A stretch of DNA of 64,000 nt from Macquaria australasica (GCA_005408345.1 SEMN01000133.1:1-64000); one strand, 5' to 3'; shown: positions 22,635-34,977, counted from the first letter of the stretch. Program-made: numbers and translations. Notes: generated by a model not told the origin, from the sequence alone.

Positions 22635-22840
22635 CATTTATTGTTTTTATAGACAAACGCACAGTTCACAGTCATTTCTAAATCTGTCATTTGATATGTA
22701 TTTTGTCTTTGTTTGGCCACTTGTACGGGGATGTTGGTTTGTTAAAAAGGGAAATTGACATTGGACAGGGTTAGATAAATGGACAAGGGGATATGTATTT
22801 TACATTGTTGCTTCTTGACACTTTTTTTCTGTAAAATTTA

Positions 22841-22844
22841 TACA

Positions 22845-22916
<72 letters not shown>
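22841..22916. repeat. (TA)n microsatellite
   Basis: Long TA array with one TACA interruption. Minus-strand open frames through it read Tyr-Ile repeats and are not genes. Confidence 0.97.
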
Positions 22917-22919
<3 letters not shown>

Positions 22920-25900
22920 GTTGTATTGAGAATGCTGCAACATTGCTAAAACAGGTCCAACTGGGCAATATACATGAGCAGTCAGAAAGCCGGACAGGTT
23001 TTAAACAAACCTCCAGGTTAGTCAAATTTAATTGGAAGACAAAAGAAGGATAACGGTAAAATTACAACCCAAACCGTCCATTGTAAACATCCACCGCAGC
23101 TCGCAGTCCAACTTGTGGTTCAACTTTGACCTACCGTACTTACCATATTTAAGCGCACTCTGTCGTGGAAAAACTGCCTTTACTCTTAAGTTGAACAAAA
23201 TACAAGAAACACTTACAGATCGTTGAGAAAAATATATTGTACAATAGGAGATATACAACAGAAGTCATCAGCTTTCTCTCTACATCTCCAAGAGAAGATA
23301 CAAGAATACAGCTTTTATAATATTTTGGAGACAAAGAAACTCTTTTCCATTGGTCAGTGTTACATGGTTCGATAGGTTTAAACCTATAGGAACTTTCAAA
23401 AACATACCAAGACCCTTAATGCACATCTGGGGAACATAAAGCATCTCTGTACCATAACAAAATCCTCGTATTACCATCTGCCGAGCAGAAAACGTTTCCA
23501 TATAAGGACCTACATTCCACCATATAGCTGACCTTTTTGACCTCACGTGGAGTCACGTACTTAACACACACCAAACTAAAAGACATGAAACTAGGTGAGA
23601 GTTTAAGAGTAGTGACATGAATAGAACTGGAACTATTAACTAATTAATGTAAATACACAATCATATAATTACTAAATATTAATAAGTATACAAACATGAT
23701 TATGAATAGATGATTAACATGTGAATAAATGATAAGTTAAGAGACACAACAAAGTTTACTTTCACAACTCATGGTTTCCTATGCATGAAGGTTTATTAGT
23801 GACATTGCAGGTGTGCTAACGTTTAGTTTTACCTCCACATACAGTGGTTGCTACTTCTAGCAAAACTGTTGGCTTGTTTTCTACCTGTATAATTGTCTGA
23901 CCACTTCTGTTCCTACTTTTAGCTATAATGCTGTTACAAGACGTTAGCAGTTAATTTTGTTGAGCACAGTTTCATCATGAGTGATAGAACCGATGGCCGG
24001 AGCAACAAAAATGAAACCCAAGTTGTAATGAAGCTCACTTTTCCTTTAAACAAGTCTCTCAACTCATGTTACCTTTATGTGGCTTTGTGTGTATAGGCTA
24101 TGCAGTTTATTTATTTTTGTTTCACAAGCCGGTTTGCACACGTGTAACCTAAGAACTGACTCACATTTGGATGCATTACCAAGCATCTTACCACCACGCA
24201 ACCTCTCTCGTTTTTTCCCTCCGCTCCGATCGACCTCAGTCCTGCTGAATAAATCAATACATTTACATGCTTGAATTTAATGCCAAAAACAGCAGCTCTA
24301 CTTATTTGAAATTGGGGTGAAAGTAAATTCTGTGACAGCTGTGTATTTATAGTACATTTCAACAGCCACATCTCATCCAGCTCTCGCTCTCTCCTGCTAT
24401 TTGTGCCCTCATCATGCCAGCGAGTGCTTTCTCTATGGCCTGCTTCCACGGTGCCATCAGTGGAGAGAGGCTGCTTGCATGCTTGCACAGATGTGCCCAA
24501 CATTTTAGGAAGGGCTGTCGGGTACATCTTTTCATGAAGCACTTTTTCATGACACGTGTCTTTCTTTTTTTCCTTTTTTTTTTTACGATAGTCAGATTCA
24601 TGGAGGTAACAGCTGGTGGGCACCACACTGACTGTCACAGACCGTAATCCAGGAGGGATTTAAAGGGAGATTAAAGTTAGTTGGCGTCCTGTGGTTGTAC
24701 CATGTATTATTCCCTTTGTTAATGAGGAGTTGTGTAAAATCTTTTGTTTGCTGTATAATTTAGCTAAAAAGTGGGTGTAAACATTGTTAACACCCTGCTT
24801 GTTAAATGTAAGTCATTAAGTTTAAAATGTTTTGTTTGTTTTTTGCAAAGAGGATCTTTCTTTCATTAACTTAACAAGGTGTATGAATCAGTGAGACACC
24901 TTTCCTAAAAGCCACAATGACAATAACACAATATACATGTACACATACAAATATTTAAGTATTTGTGTATTTAGGCTGGCAGGTACTGAGGTGTGTTATC
25001 ACAACTGTGAGGGGAGCTGTTTGAATTTAATGAAGCTTCTGTTGTTTGTCGCCCTCCTTAGTCTGCTGAGAAACTGAATGAACTGAATAGGATAGTGCAG
25101 CACATCTGTTCAGAAGGAGCTGGTAATGTAGAGTAAACAAACCTCTGACAAGTTGATCCTTGCTACAATTATATGTTCATTGTAATTTTCTGTTGCTCTG
25201 TTATTTGTTTGCTTCTGCTTTTTTAAATTCTTAGTGTTTCACGCAGGTTGAGAATTAATTTGTGGTGGTGGGCAGGGACAGTCTGCTGCAAAACAGCATT
25301 GCATTTACAACAAACTTTTAAGGGAATGGGAGTAGTCTTTTTCCAAATCTATATTATTTCACATTAAACTGTTGTAGCTGACACTTAAACCACTCTGCAC
25401 ATTCTTGGATTTTTCAAGATTTTGAAAGAAAAGACAATGAATCTAAAATTCTTTGATGGTGTGGGCTAAAATATTAAGGTGAGCTGCCCAAATAAATATT
25501 GGAAACACTGATTGTAGTGAAATTATTCAGGTAAATCAAAAAAGTAAGTAGTGCAGTGACTTAAGCAGTTACTTTTTCAGATTAATAATTGCTGAAGCTT
25601 TTTTTTAAACTTTATAGTCAGTATTCAAAGGCTATTAAAGGCATCAGGATCACTAAATCTTTTTAAAAAAAAGTATTATTTGTGACGGCAACTTCATGGT
25701 ATAAGTTTGGGGACTGATTGTTGGCACGTTGAAAATATTCTCTGATGTGTCAGCTGTTCTTTAGGCGAGTTAAATATTTGGAAACTCTCTACATTTTGGA
25801 TAAGAGTAAAGCACCAGACTATATTTCAGTAATATTTGCAGTGCGCAACACAGGTTTGGCTCATTGATCTCAAAATGTATGTTACACTTTCAGGATCACT

Positions 25901-27709
25901 GCAGTATAAGCACAATCATCTCAAGCTAGTGTTTGACGGTAAATTACCTCACAATAAAAAATAAGGAAAAAAGAAAAAAATAAGTAATGTAAAAAACTTG
26001 CTTGGATGCCTAAAAGTAGACACAGAAACATGCTGCAGGTGCATGATCCTTGATTCTATTTGCCTTTTATTTGCAGATTTATTTAGGTTGTCTGCTTTCT
26101 TTCCGTTAATTACTCTCCTGGCTCCTTGGGTGTCAATTTATGTCTCACCAACAGCTCTCTCTTTTCTTTCTCTCCTCTCTGAGGCGACATGCTGATAAAG
26201 CATTTAACAGTGCCAGAAGAAAGTCTCCAAAACATTTCTCAACTGAACATCGGTATACAGATTCTGTTTGGGAAATGACTGGTTTGAGAATGAATATTAG
26301 TATTAAAATGACTACATATGTCTGCAAAACTGAGTCTGTGCACTGTCGAGAGGGTTTGTTGCTTAAAAAAGAAGTTAGCCGGTCTAATATCCACATAAAG
26401 TCACTTTGGGGCCTATTTCTCAGAACTGCACCTGCTGAGGGGCCACTTCATTACTGTTACAAACTTGAGGACAAATATGGCAACAAATTAGTCAATAACA
26501 AATGTCTATATTTCTTCCTCTGCCCCCCTTGTGACCCTTCTGCTGTAGATTTATGTAGCATTGACAGCCCTTCTCTCCTCACTGCGACAACAGACTGACA
26601 AGGCATCAATCTCTGCTCCCTTGCCGAACGCCACAGCACAGAACACCCACAGAGATGCCAGACGATCGATATTCAGAATAAATTCTACCTTCCGCTTACT
26701 GGCACCGTGGGAGGGAAGGGATGGAGAGCGGACACGCACACAAACACACCCACGCTCCTATGTGCACACACACATCACACCAGTGTTAGGGAGGGCAATG
26801 CAGTGGACATGTCAGCGTGCTGCAGGCAGGCAGGCAGTGAGCAAAACCTCCTGTGGTGAGACCTTAAAGTGTGATTAGCTTCCTCTGTTGCAGACACCAC
26901 CTGCCTGGCTGCCATTCAGCATCTTACATGCATACAGTGTGCCCTTGAATGAAAAAAGAAAGGAAACACATTCTAAGAATACGTGTTGAAATGTTAGAAA
27001 CAAAATGACTGAGTAAACTTAGCCTACACCAAACTTTGCTCTTCTTTTTTAATTGACTGTGTGTGTTGTTAAATAAAGACCAGACTCGTCTCTGTTGCAG
27101 GCTTTCCCCGCCTGGGTGTTATTCAGCTGTTAAAACTCCTATGCTAAAAACATACAGGGTAACTAATGTTTTAACATGTGTGCACATAAAAAGTTTCATT
27201 GTCAAAACTCCTTTTTTTAAATTTATGTGATGCACTACTTTTCCGGTCTGAAAACTTCTACAGCTCATCCCTCTGCATGCAGGGTATGTGTTATTGAAAC
27301 ACACTCTCTTTCACCCCTGCACTGTCACTATTCAGTTTTGAAAAACCAATTGACAAAAGCTATCCGCACCCCACTATTCCTTCCCTTCACACGGTTGTGC
27401 AAGAGTTGAGTTTCTGCAGAGAGCTTGATCGCTGCATCATAACAGACGGGAAGCTTTCTCAGACAGGAAGTGGCATCTTCCTCAACTCTTCTACTTTTAT
27501 ACTCAGCACCAAGTCATGAATGTTTTTGTTGTGCTCCATTTCCGTGCAGTATGTGGGGGAGATGGTTACATGCAGGCCATGACTGGGCCATCCACCAAGT
27601 CCTGCTAAAAAACCTTAAAGTCTGACATCTTACATAGGGGTTTCATTTGAGAAATCATCATCATAATCGTCCTCTTCCTAAGACACTACATGAGCCTAAT
27701 AGCTAAGTA
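22917..27709. other. Non-coding AT-rich DNA, no recognised element
   Basis: Almost 5 kb without a recognised repeat or exon. There are T-rich runs near 24.57 kb and a short GGCA tandem near 26.83 kb. The 152-codon frame at 26140-26598 and the 175-codon minus frame at 24111-24638 show no domain, signal or splice support. Confidence 0.45.
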
Positions 27710-28009
27710 CAGTGATTCCCAACCTATGGATCGGGACCCCCACAGTTGGTCGCTAGATAAGCTTGAGGGGTCCCAATATGATTAACAGGATAGAAGCCAG
27801 AAAAATTTGATTTGATTTTTGATTATTTTTTCAGACTTTCCTCTAATCTTTGCCAATTTTTTTTGTCAATTACTGGTTTTTTTTTTTTTTTACTTCCCCA
27901 GACCTCTAAAAATAAAATAAAGACAAAGATCACTTTTTGGTTGAACTGGTTGCAAATAGAAATTGCTTCATTTTATTGGGTCACAAGCTGAAAATGTTGG
28001 GAACAATTG
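27710..28009 (+). mobile_element. hAT-like MITE
   Basis: Starts CAGTGATTCCCAACCT and ends TGTTGGGAACAATTG. The ends are imperfect terminal inverted repeats of about 15 bp, like the fish family starting CAGTGGTTCCCAACCT. The interior has the family-typical GGATCGGGACCCC near the left end and TTGGGTCACAAGCTGAAAAT near the right. The flanking 8-mers GCTAAGTA and CCTTACTA agree at only 5 of 8 bases, so the duplication is decayed. No transposase. Confidence 0.65.
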
Positions 28010-28216
28010 CCTTACTATCTTGTGCAACTATTGATTATGCTGAACATAATTGAGATATACTGTATATGTCTACTACATTTGTATTTCTTTTCACTTCCCT
28101 CCCCTCCACAGAGAGATCAGAGATCCAGTCAGGAGCTCCTCAGGAGGGCAGATGCTCACCTGAAACCAATCTTTCAACCTACTCACTACAACCTCCAGTA
28201 CAGAAAATGCAGTTAT
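28010..28216. other. Short segment between two MITEs
   Basis: About 207 bp of non-repeat DNA. It holds a splice-acceptor-like tract (pyrimidines then CCACAG ending near 28111) followed by about 100 bases open in two frames. No convincing donor site or protein family is seen, so no exon is called. Confidence 0.4.
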
Positions 28217-28600
28217 CAGTGGTGGAAGAGGTATTCATGTCCTTTACTTTAATGTACTTACTTTAATTATATTATAAATAAAAAATAAATCCTCCATTCA
28301 AAGTCATGCACTAAAAGTACAGAAATAATATCCATAAAATGAATATGTAGACCCCTATTATATGATGTAGCTAGTCAAGTTGGAGATAATTTGAACTATT
28401 TTTAGTTTAATCTCCTACAATACATCTTATTTTGTAAACTCAGAAATACATTTGTATGTAAAACTTTAATCTGCAAAGTAACTTGTAACAATAGCTGCCA
28501 TGAAGTATAAAAGCAAAGCACTGAAAAGCAAATACCAATACCTCAAAATTGTACTGAAGTAGAGTATTGAGTAAATGTACTAAGTTACATTCCACCATTG
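28217..28600 (+). mobile_element. hAT-like MITE, full length
   Basis: Terminal inverted repeats CAGTGGTGGAA at the left and TTCCACCATTG at the right match with one substitution. The flanking 8-mers GCAGTTAT and GTGGTTAT agree at 6 of 8, consistent with a decayed 8-bp hAT duplication. The interior has the AGTAC-rich wording (TCCTTTACTTTAATGTACTT, TACCTCAAAATTGTACTGAA) of a very abundant teleost MITE. Length 384 bp, with no coding capacity. A decayed relative lies at 31.7-32.6 kb. Confidence 0.8.
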
Positions 28601-28714
28601 GTGGTTATAGTAGAGTAGTTAATAGTTAAATGGTAAATAGTATGCAGTGTAAATGAGAAGCAGCCACTTGAAACAAAACAGTGATTGTGTTCTCTTTCTC
28701 TCTTAATTTTATGA

Positions 28715-28740
28715 CCTCTCTCTCTCTCTCTCTCTCTCTC
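28715..28740. repeat. (CT)n microsatellite
   Basis: About 13 CT units, followed by a poly-C run. Confidence 0.95.
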
Positions 28741-28742
28741 AG

Positions 28743-28757
28743 CCCCCCCCCCCCCCC
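28743..28757. repeat. Poly-C run, 15 bases
   Basis: Homopolymer directly next to the CT array. Confidence 0.95.
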
Positions 28758-28909
28758 AAAGCACTCATCATCATCTCTTCTCTCTTCCTTTGATCCTAAG
28801 AAACCACATCTGGAATAATTCCCATGACAGGAAAGCACGGAAGCCAGAGTGACGCCACCGTACCATCGTCTTTGAAGAATTTGCTGAGTAAATGTCACTC
28901 TGGGCACAT

Positions 28910-28961
28910 ACATACACACACCACACACACAGGCATATACACACACACACACACGAACACA
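28910..28961. repeat. Imperfect (CA)n microsatellite
   Basis: CA-rich with AGGCATAT and GAAC interruptions. Confidence 0.85.
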
Positions 28962-29482
28962 AACGCAGCCTACCTCAGCATCACCTCTCTGTCACCTTCC
29001 TTAATAACAGCCGCAGTACATGACAGTCTTAGAAACGCTCCAGAGTCTGAGCTGGGAGAATAATCCGGAGAGTGCAGACAGACATGGTAAAGGTGACGCT
29101 TCTTCGTCACTGCTGGCTGCAGGAGGAAAGGTGGTCTTAAGATGCTTTTGGTTTAAGGGCCCAGGACCATTTAAACCACCGGGGTCAGACAAAGGCCAAT
29201 TAAATAAATGCTCGTACTCCCAGACTCTCTGGTTGCGAGGGTGCTTCCTGCATCACACAAGGACATGAAAGCATGGGCTCAAATGCCAGCAGGGTCAAGA
29301 GGATTGAGCACTGAGTGAAGGGCAAGTTAACACACTACTGTAATACAAAAACTAGTAGGTGACTAAAGAACAATGTCTGGTTTCATGGAAATAGCAATTG
29401 ACAGGGCAAAAATTGCTCATAACGGAAAACAAACCTAAACAGCCCCAGCAACAAAAATGTTTCTTTCTCATAAAAATGTTTA

Positions 29483-29680
29483 CACATTAGCATGCTAACA
29501 TACTCACATTTACAATGCTAACATGTTGATGTTCAGCAGGTATATGTACTATGTTTAGCATCTTACTTTAGTGTGTTAGCATGCTAACATTTCCTTATTA
29601 TCACTGAACAGCTGAGGCTGATGGGAATGTCATTAGTTTTGCAAGTATTTGATCATAAACCAAAGTATTGGACAAATTAA
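29483..29680 (-). repeat. Teleost 'TTAGCATGCTAA' repeat, copy A
   Basis: Read on the minus strand, it gives TTTGTCCAATACTTTGGTTT, ACTAATGACATTCCCATCAG and several GTTAGCATGCTAAC blocks, in the same order as copies at 36370-36824 and 44641-44855. The palindrome GTTAGCATGCTAAC is perfect here at 29576-29589. Only part of the family is present. Class unknown. Confidence 0.75.
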
Positions 29681-31719
29681 GATTCAAGGTTGGCTTAACA
29701 ACAATGTCGGGTTTCATGCAAAACACTAATAAATAAAAATCAATTTAAAAAAAAGAAAAATATCAAAAAATCAATAATAAAATTTGCTCAAAATGAAAAA
29801 GAACAAAGAACACAACCACCCACTAACAAAAATATCATATTGAATTTATCCAACCAAAGATGACATAAAATATGAGTAAAACCAAAATGCCTAAAACCAC
29901 AAAACTTTATTTCTTTTATATTTCTCTGTATTTTCCTAAATGGTAAGTTGAGCCCAAATTCTTTTGCAAATCCAATCTTGATGATCATTTGACAAAGCAA
30001 ACAGCTAAAAGTAACATTTTTAAAGTAACAACCTCAGATTTCACAGGTACTTTTATAGGGATGTTTGAGAAAAGCCTAAATTCAGATGCAGATTTCACAG
30101 ACCTGAAAACCTTAGTTTGTTCTTGTTGTTGTCGTCTTGCTCTTTGCTCTCAGGTAAGACACAAAAACTCTCGGCTCTGGCTTGTTGACCATGCTTGTAA
30201 AACCTCCTGAGGTGCTTCGTGACTTTATGATACTTCTGGAACTTTTCAAAGCAGGAGAGAAAGACGAAGAGCCTCGGAGAGGAAGAGGGAGCGTGGGTGT
30301 GTTTGTACATATCTCTCAGCTTGGGCAGTAGGAAAATGAAGTGGTATTATATATGAACACAAGGCTGTAATATAAGCTGAGGTGTACACACACTCTCTTT
30401 ATTTCTGTTGCATCAGCCAGCGTAGGCTGTCCTCCTCTCGCTCTGTGTTTATGCAACTGGTTATCAGATATGAGCCAGCCTTCTTATCATATTGTATGTC
30501 TCCAGGCTGTGAGTGGGTTTGCCCAAACTTTCCCCAAACTAAACGATTGAAACCGAACAGAAACTTTTAGTCCTCAAGACTCGTTGCCCGCTGTGTGAAC
30601 CCCAAATGCTCAAATCCCATTTCTGCAGTGTGGAGAAACAGAAAAAAATGGAGGGAAGGAGATGAGCATAGGGGAAGAGTGGGAAGAAAAGATGTTGGGG
30701 GAGGAAGGGGAGGGGGTTGGCATGCTCAGTTGTCTTAGTAGATAAGAAATAAGCTCATATAGCTTGAAATCTCCCTGGATGTGCTTTCAACAAGGTGCAT
30801 AAGCAGATATAAATATATTAATGGGAGCAGCCTCCACATTTATTAAAGAGGGAATCCGCCACATTTCCATGGTGCAGACGATGGCACCCTGAGGGGTAAT
30901 GAATGACACAGTGATTCATCTGTTGTGTGTGTGTGTGTTTGCGTGTGTGTGTGTGTGTGTGTGTGCGTGTTTGGTATGACTCTTCAAGACATGCAGACAT
31001 CTGTGAGCTGTCATGGAGTTTGTGTGTCAGTCAGGGGAGGGCCAGATGTTTTGCCGCATTCGTGCTATCTGTCTGATCTTAACAGTAGTTCAGTCTCTTG
31101 TTGTCATGTCACGGTCCCAGCGCTTCTGTTTAATTAATACCCAGCATTTATTGGCAAACAAAGTCAAAGTCAAAGGAGGCATTCAGATATTAGTTCTGGT
31201 TTACTGAGAATCATCTCTTTCCTCTTTTGTCTCTCTGTGATTTTCTTTCAGTTCCTCACCTCCCCCTCTTCAAACAGGTTTTCATTTTTCTTTTGCAGCC
31301 TGCCTATAGGCTCCTATATTATTCATGAACTCCATATTGTTTTTGGCTGATGCAGAATACATGTTTTCCCTCCTATATTACCTACAACCCACATACATTT
31401 TCCTCGCCAAAGCCTCATCTACAATTTAACAGGGCTAAACTTCGGATGACTATAGGTTACTTCATTCATAATTCATTTTCATTCCACTTTAATCATTATC
31501 ACACAGTAGGCCGATGCTCAGTGACAGTATGGGAGAGAGAAAGGGGGATGGAGTGAACCAGTCTTTGTGACTTAATCTTAGCTAGCTAAGCTAATCTTAG
31601 CTAGTTCTCATTTACAGGTATTTGCCTGATGACCCAGACTAGTAAACTCTGCTCAGTGGAAGGTTTCTCAAATACACGTCATCTTTCTTCTTCTGGGTTT
31701 GAGTTGGGGCTAAAAATAC
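29681..31719. other. Non-coding DNA with A-rich, GA-rich and TG patches
   Basis: A-rich at 29717-29790, purine-rich at 30631-30718 and a TG array at 30924-30971. A compact block at 30725-30905 has little repeat character. A local palindrome, TTAGCTAGCTAA, lies at 31578-31589 within a duplicated AATCTTAGCTAG. Confidence 0.45.
30924..30971. repeat. (TG)n microsatellite
   Basis: TG array with TTTGCG and CG interruptions. Confidence 0.93.
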
Positions 31720-32115
31720 TTAATTAAATGCAAAAGTCTTGAGTTCAAATTTTTACCTAAGTAAAAGTTAACTGTTAAAATAAAAACGTCCTCATTCTTG
31801 TAAAAAAATAGTCCCTGACGGAGGGTTGGATTATTGGATGGATTCATTCAATTAAACCCCTCAAAATGGATTTAATGAGGTGATGCAATCTCCCCAAAAG
31901 ATGCTGAATAAAATAAAATAATCCAAACTTTGACATATAAGGTTTTTCAGTCTCAATTTGAAAGTACTATATGACTTCTAAAATGTATTATGTCATCAAG
32001 TTGAAAGAAGCTCCTTAAAAGCTGAAGATACAATATTTTTTACCTTTCTCATGTTGAATAAAATATTAATCTGCAGAGTAATTGATAAATAGCAGCGGGA
32101 AGAAATACAATATTT
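31720..32115 (+). mobile_element. Decayed hAT-like MITE, left part
   Basis: AAAAGTCTTGAGTTCAAATT followed by TTTTTACCTAAGTAAAAGTT, then AATATTAATCTGCAGAGTAA and ATACAATATTT. These resemble, in order, internal pieces of the AGTAC-rich MITE at 28217-28600 and its longer relatives. The right part continues at 32511. The ends are not identifiable, and the assignment rests on recalled family wording. Confidence 0.4.
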
Positions 32116-32510
32116 GGAGACTGTATTCCCGAGAAAAATAACAGCATCCTTTCAGTAAATGCCAAGTAACCACATGTTAATGTTAAAGTGACCATAGTCA
32201 GAGTCAGAATTATGACTCTTGTCCTTTGGGAGCAAAATTGGAAATAGTGTGACAGGAGACTGCTGCTTTCTTCTTGTTTCCTACCAGCAGTTAACCTTAG
32301 TTTTTTGTAACCATGACAATCTTTCCTAAACCTAATAAGTCATTGTTGGGCCTAAATCTAACCAAACCTAAACAATAGCAGTTCTGGAAGGCACTGACAA
32401 ATTATGTCATCCTGCCAAGAGAGGCGTCAGATCAGAAAATACTTACATGTGTCGTTTGTGAAGGGCAATTACAAATGGTGTATTTGTTGTTTAATTTGGA
32501 GGACTTGTTA
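32116..32510. mobile_element. Insertion inside the decayed MITE
   Basis: A 395-bp segment flanked by AATATTT at 32109-32115 and 32511-32517, separating the two MITE halves. Its part from about 32280 to 32460 contains TTTCCTAAACCTAATAAGTC and TAAATCTAACCAAACCTAAA, and ends in ATGTGTCGTTT. It therefore resembles the repeat at 46415-46756. The 7-bp repeat is AT-rich and could be chance. Confidence 0.4.
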
Positions 32511-32625
32511 AATATTTTCCCCTGAAATGCAGAGAGAAAGTTAAAAAATCCCCAACAATGGAACTACAATACTCAAATAAAGTCAGAGTACCTCGAGCAT
32601 GTGCTTACAGTAAGTACATTGCTTC
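32511..32625 (+). mobile_element. Decayed hAT-like MITE, right part
   Basis: TTTTCCCCTGAAATGCAGAG, AATACTCAAATAAAGT, AGAGTACCTCGAG and CTTACAGTAAGTAC follow the order of the 3' half of the AGTAC-rich MITE family. Confidence 0.4.
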
Positions 32626-33900
32626 TGTGTAGAGGTCACTGAAGACATTTCTCCTTTTAATAAACACAGATATGCACCAATAGTGCTTAAAAAGTACTCC
32701 AAGTGCTGCTGTCATGTACTCTGCACTACACTGCTGCCTGCAGGCATTTCAAAGGCCTTTATTTGTATGAGTTCACAGTCTCTTCTCGGTAGAAACGGCT
32801 ACATACAGTGAATATGTTGTCACGGACACATGACAAGCTAACAAGAACACATTTTGTTCCTGAGATTTGGTGTAAAAACAAATAATTGGATAGATTCTGT
32901 AAGCAGGAACAGTGTGTGCACAGTGTTACCTTGTCTTGCCTCTGTACATTACAGTATGTACACTGGTGAGAAGCCGTCCTCGCGATACAGATTTGTTTTG
33001 TCACATTTGTTAATTTATTGTGACTAGCAATACTGATTGTCCCTCTCCCCTTGCAGTGACCTTCTCTTTCTTCTCTGAGTTTTCTTCTGAGCGACGGGCG
33101 GATTGTCTTTGAGAAGTTCAAGTCGACTTTTCTACTTTCTGTTAGTTTCCCCAGCTATTTTCTCACAGCTGTCTTTCTGCCAATCTCGTCCCCTCTTTCC
33201 GGCTCTTGCCATCATCCACCTTGATATTGTAAGTCACAGAATTCTCTGCCAAGTAATCTCCCTCATCAAATGTGATGGTATGCAAATGGTTTGATTATAA
33301 CATGACAGCAATCAGTGGGGCCCTTTTTAGTCATCATATTGGATCCAAAAATGGCTGCCAACCTTCTTGCATGCTGTAGAAATGACACTAAAGCCAGGCA
33401 TTAGTGAAATGGGGTGACTCATGCATCAAGTTTGATTATGACTCAAAAGGCATCATGCACTTGTAAGATGTGCATAATCCATATCATTCATGTCCTGTGA
33501 AAACCTTGTATTTCTAGATGGCTGCCTTAACAGCAGGAAAATGGACTTGACCGTAGAGGCACATTCATTTTTCTGACATTTTAGAATAAATTCTCATGGT
33601 TTCCGGCTTTGATGAACATTAGAAACAATAACAAACTGGAAAAAAAAACATGGAGAAGTGAGGTTTTCTGTAAGCCACCAAACATGTAATTAAAGCACCA
33701 TTTATGCAGAGTTCATGCATGAATCATTTTTTATTAGTCACCGACAATGTCTCACTGATACATTCTTTGTGAGTGGGGTCAATGTCAGTTCCAGGGGTCA
33801 AGTTAATTATCCTGCACTTGTGGTCTGATTTTCATCCATCCTTAACCTTTAACTCTCCTCCTGACCTCGAGGACCTCTTACACACCCCAAGTTGTGCTGC

Positions 33901-33922
33901 GTGTGTGTGTGTGTGTGTGTGT
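33901..33922. repeat. (TG)n microsatellite
   Basis: About 11 TG units. Confidence 0.95.
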
Positions 33923-34160
33923 TTGTACTTGTAAGCCTATTTCTGTGTGTTTCCGCGTGGGTGTGTGCATGCTAAAGACCTGTCTGCGCACCAGACACTG
34001 AAGCGGTTTTATTAGGATTGCTGGTTCCCAGGAGGGGGGCATGTGAATAATTACCAATTAGACTGTTGTCAAGAGTCAGTAGGGGTGCAGCGCTGTGGCA
34101 GCCATGGAAGGTTAGGGTGGGTGTGCGCATGCCTACGTACTTGTTTGACATGAGTATGAG

Positions 34161-34196
34161 TGTGTGTGTATATATGTGTGTGTGTGTGTGTGTGTG
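34161..34196. repeat. (TG)n microsatellite
   Basis: TG array with a TATATA interruption. Confidence 0.95.
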
Positions 34197-34342
34197 AGGT
34201 TTTCTGATTGCACTCCCCGAGCACTGGAGCATGCGGTCGTGGCTGTTAAATACAGAACGTTGTTTAATCTAATGCTTCAGTCACTTGCTGGGGTTCTTGT
34301 CAGCTTTGTCAGCTAATTATAAAGTAGCCACATGGATTACAT

Positions 34343-34345
<3 letters not shown>

Positions 34346-34380
<35 letters not shown>
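34346..34380. repeat. (CT)n microsatellite
   Basis: About 17 CT units. Confidence 0.97.
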
Positions 34381-34387
<7 letters not shown>

Positions 34388-34923
34388 TGATAATACTTTG
34401 CCGTCTTTAACTCTCCTCTTTCTGCGTTTTCTCTGTAAGAGCTGACATGGGTGGGATGAAAGGCATGTTGACATCTCATTGAATAGCTATGAGTGTTTTT
34501 AGATGGGGCGTCGTATGTAAGTGACCTTGTTTATCTTATGATTTAAAAGCCTATTTGTCTGCTATGCGTGTGTAAGAGCCTGCCACGTTAAAAAAACCTG
34601 ACCTTTCTCAATAAACACTCTCTGAGAGGAGTGGTGGTTTTGGTAAGTGTCATTTTTATGCCTGAGCTGAAGGTCTATATACTTATAAAGTCTATTAAAA
34701 CGTATGATTTCAAAAAGATGCACATGTCGACCTGAAAGTTGAGTTTTTCTGTTCTTAATTCCTGGAACACCTTCATTTTCTCTTACAGTTTACTGTTTAT
34801 ACGCTGTTTCCCCCTTTTATCACATTTTATCGCTGGCCTCTTTGCCTCTGTTTTGTTCTCTGTATCTCCATTTGCGTTTTATTGCTTATCTTATTTAATG
34901 TGTCTCTTGTAGTTTCATTTTAT

Positions 34924-34977
34924 TGTAAAGCACACTGTGATGCTGTTAAGAAAGGTGCTATAAAAATAAATTTTTAC
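34924..34977 (+). mobile_element. Probable non-LTR retroelement 3' tail
   Basis: TGTAAAGCACACTGTGATG, then GTTAAGAAAGGTGCTATAAA and AATAAA resemble the GTAAAGCGCTTTG...AAAGCGCTATATAAA tail shared by many fish LINEs and SINEs. Sequence upstream (34740-34920) is T-rich with no recognisable reverse transcriptase. Confidence 0.5.

Larger units (their letters stand above)
28601..29482. other. Non-coding DNA with several simple repeats
   Basis: Contains the CT, C and CA repeats listed below. A compact block at about 29010-29270 (AATAATCCGGAGAGTGCAGA and neighbours) lacks repeat features and could be conserved noncoding DNA. Confidence 0.45.

Noticed and set aside
22771..23025. Tyr-Ile repeat 'protein'
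   Set aside because: Direct translation of the (TA)n microsatellite.
24111..24638. 175-codon minus-strand open frame
   Set aside because: Crosses a T-rich run read as poly-Lys. No family recognised.
26140..26598. 152-codon plus-strand open frame
   Set aside because: No domain, no codon-usage or splice evidence.
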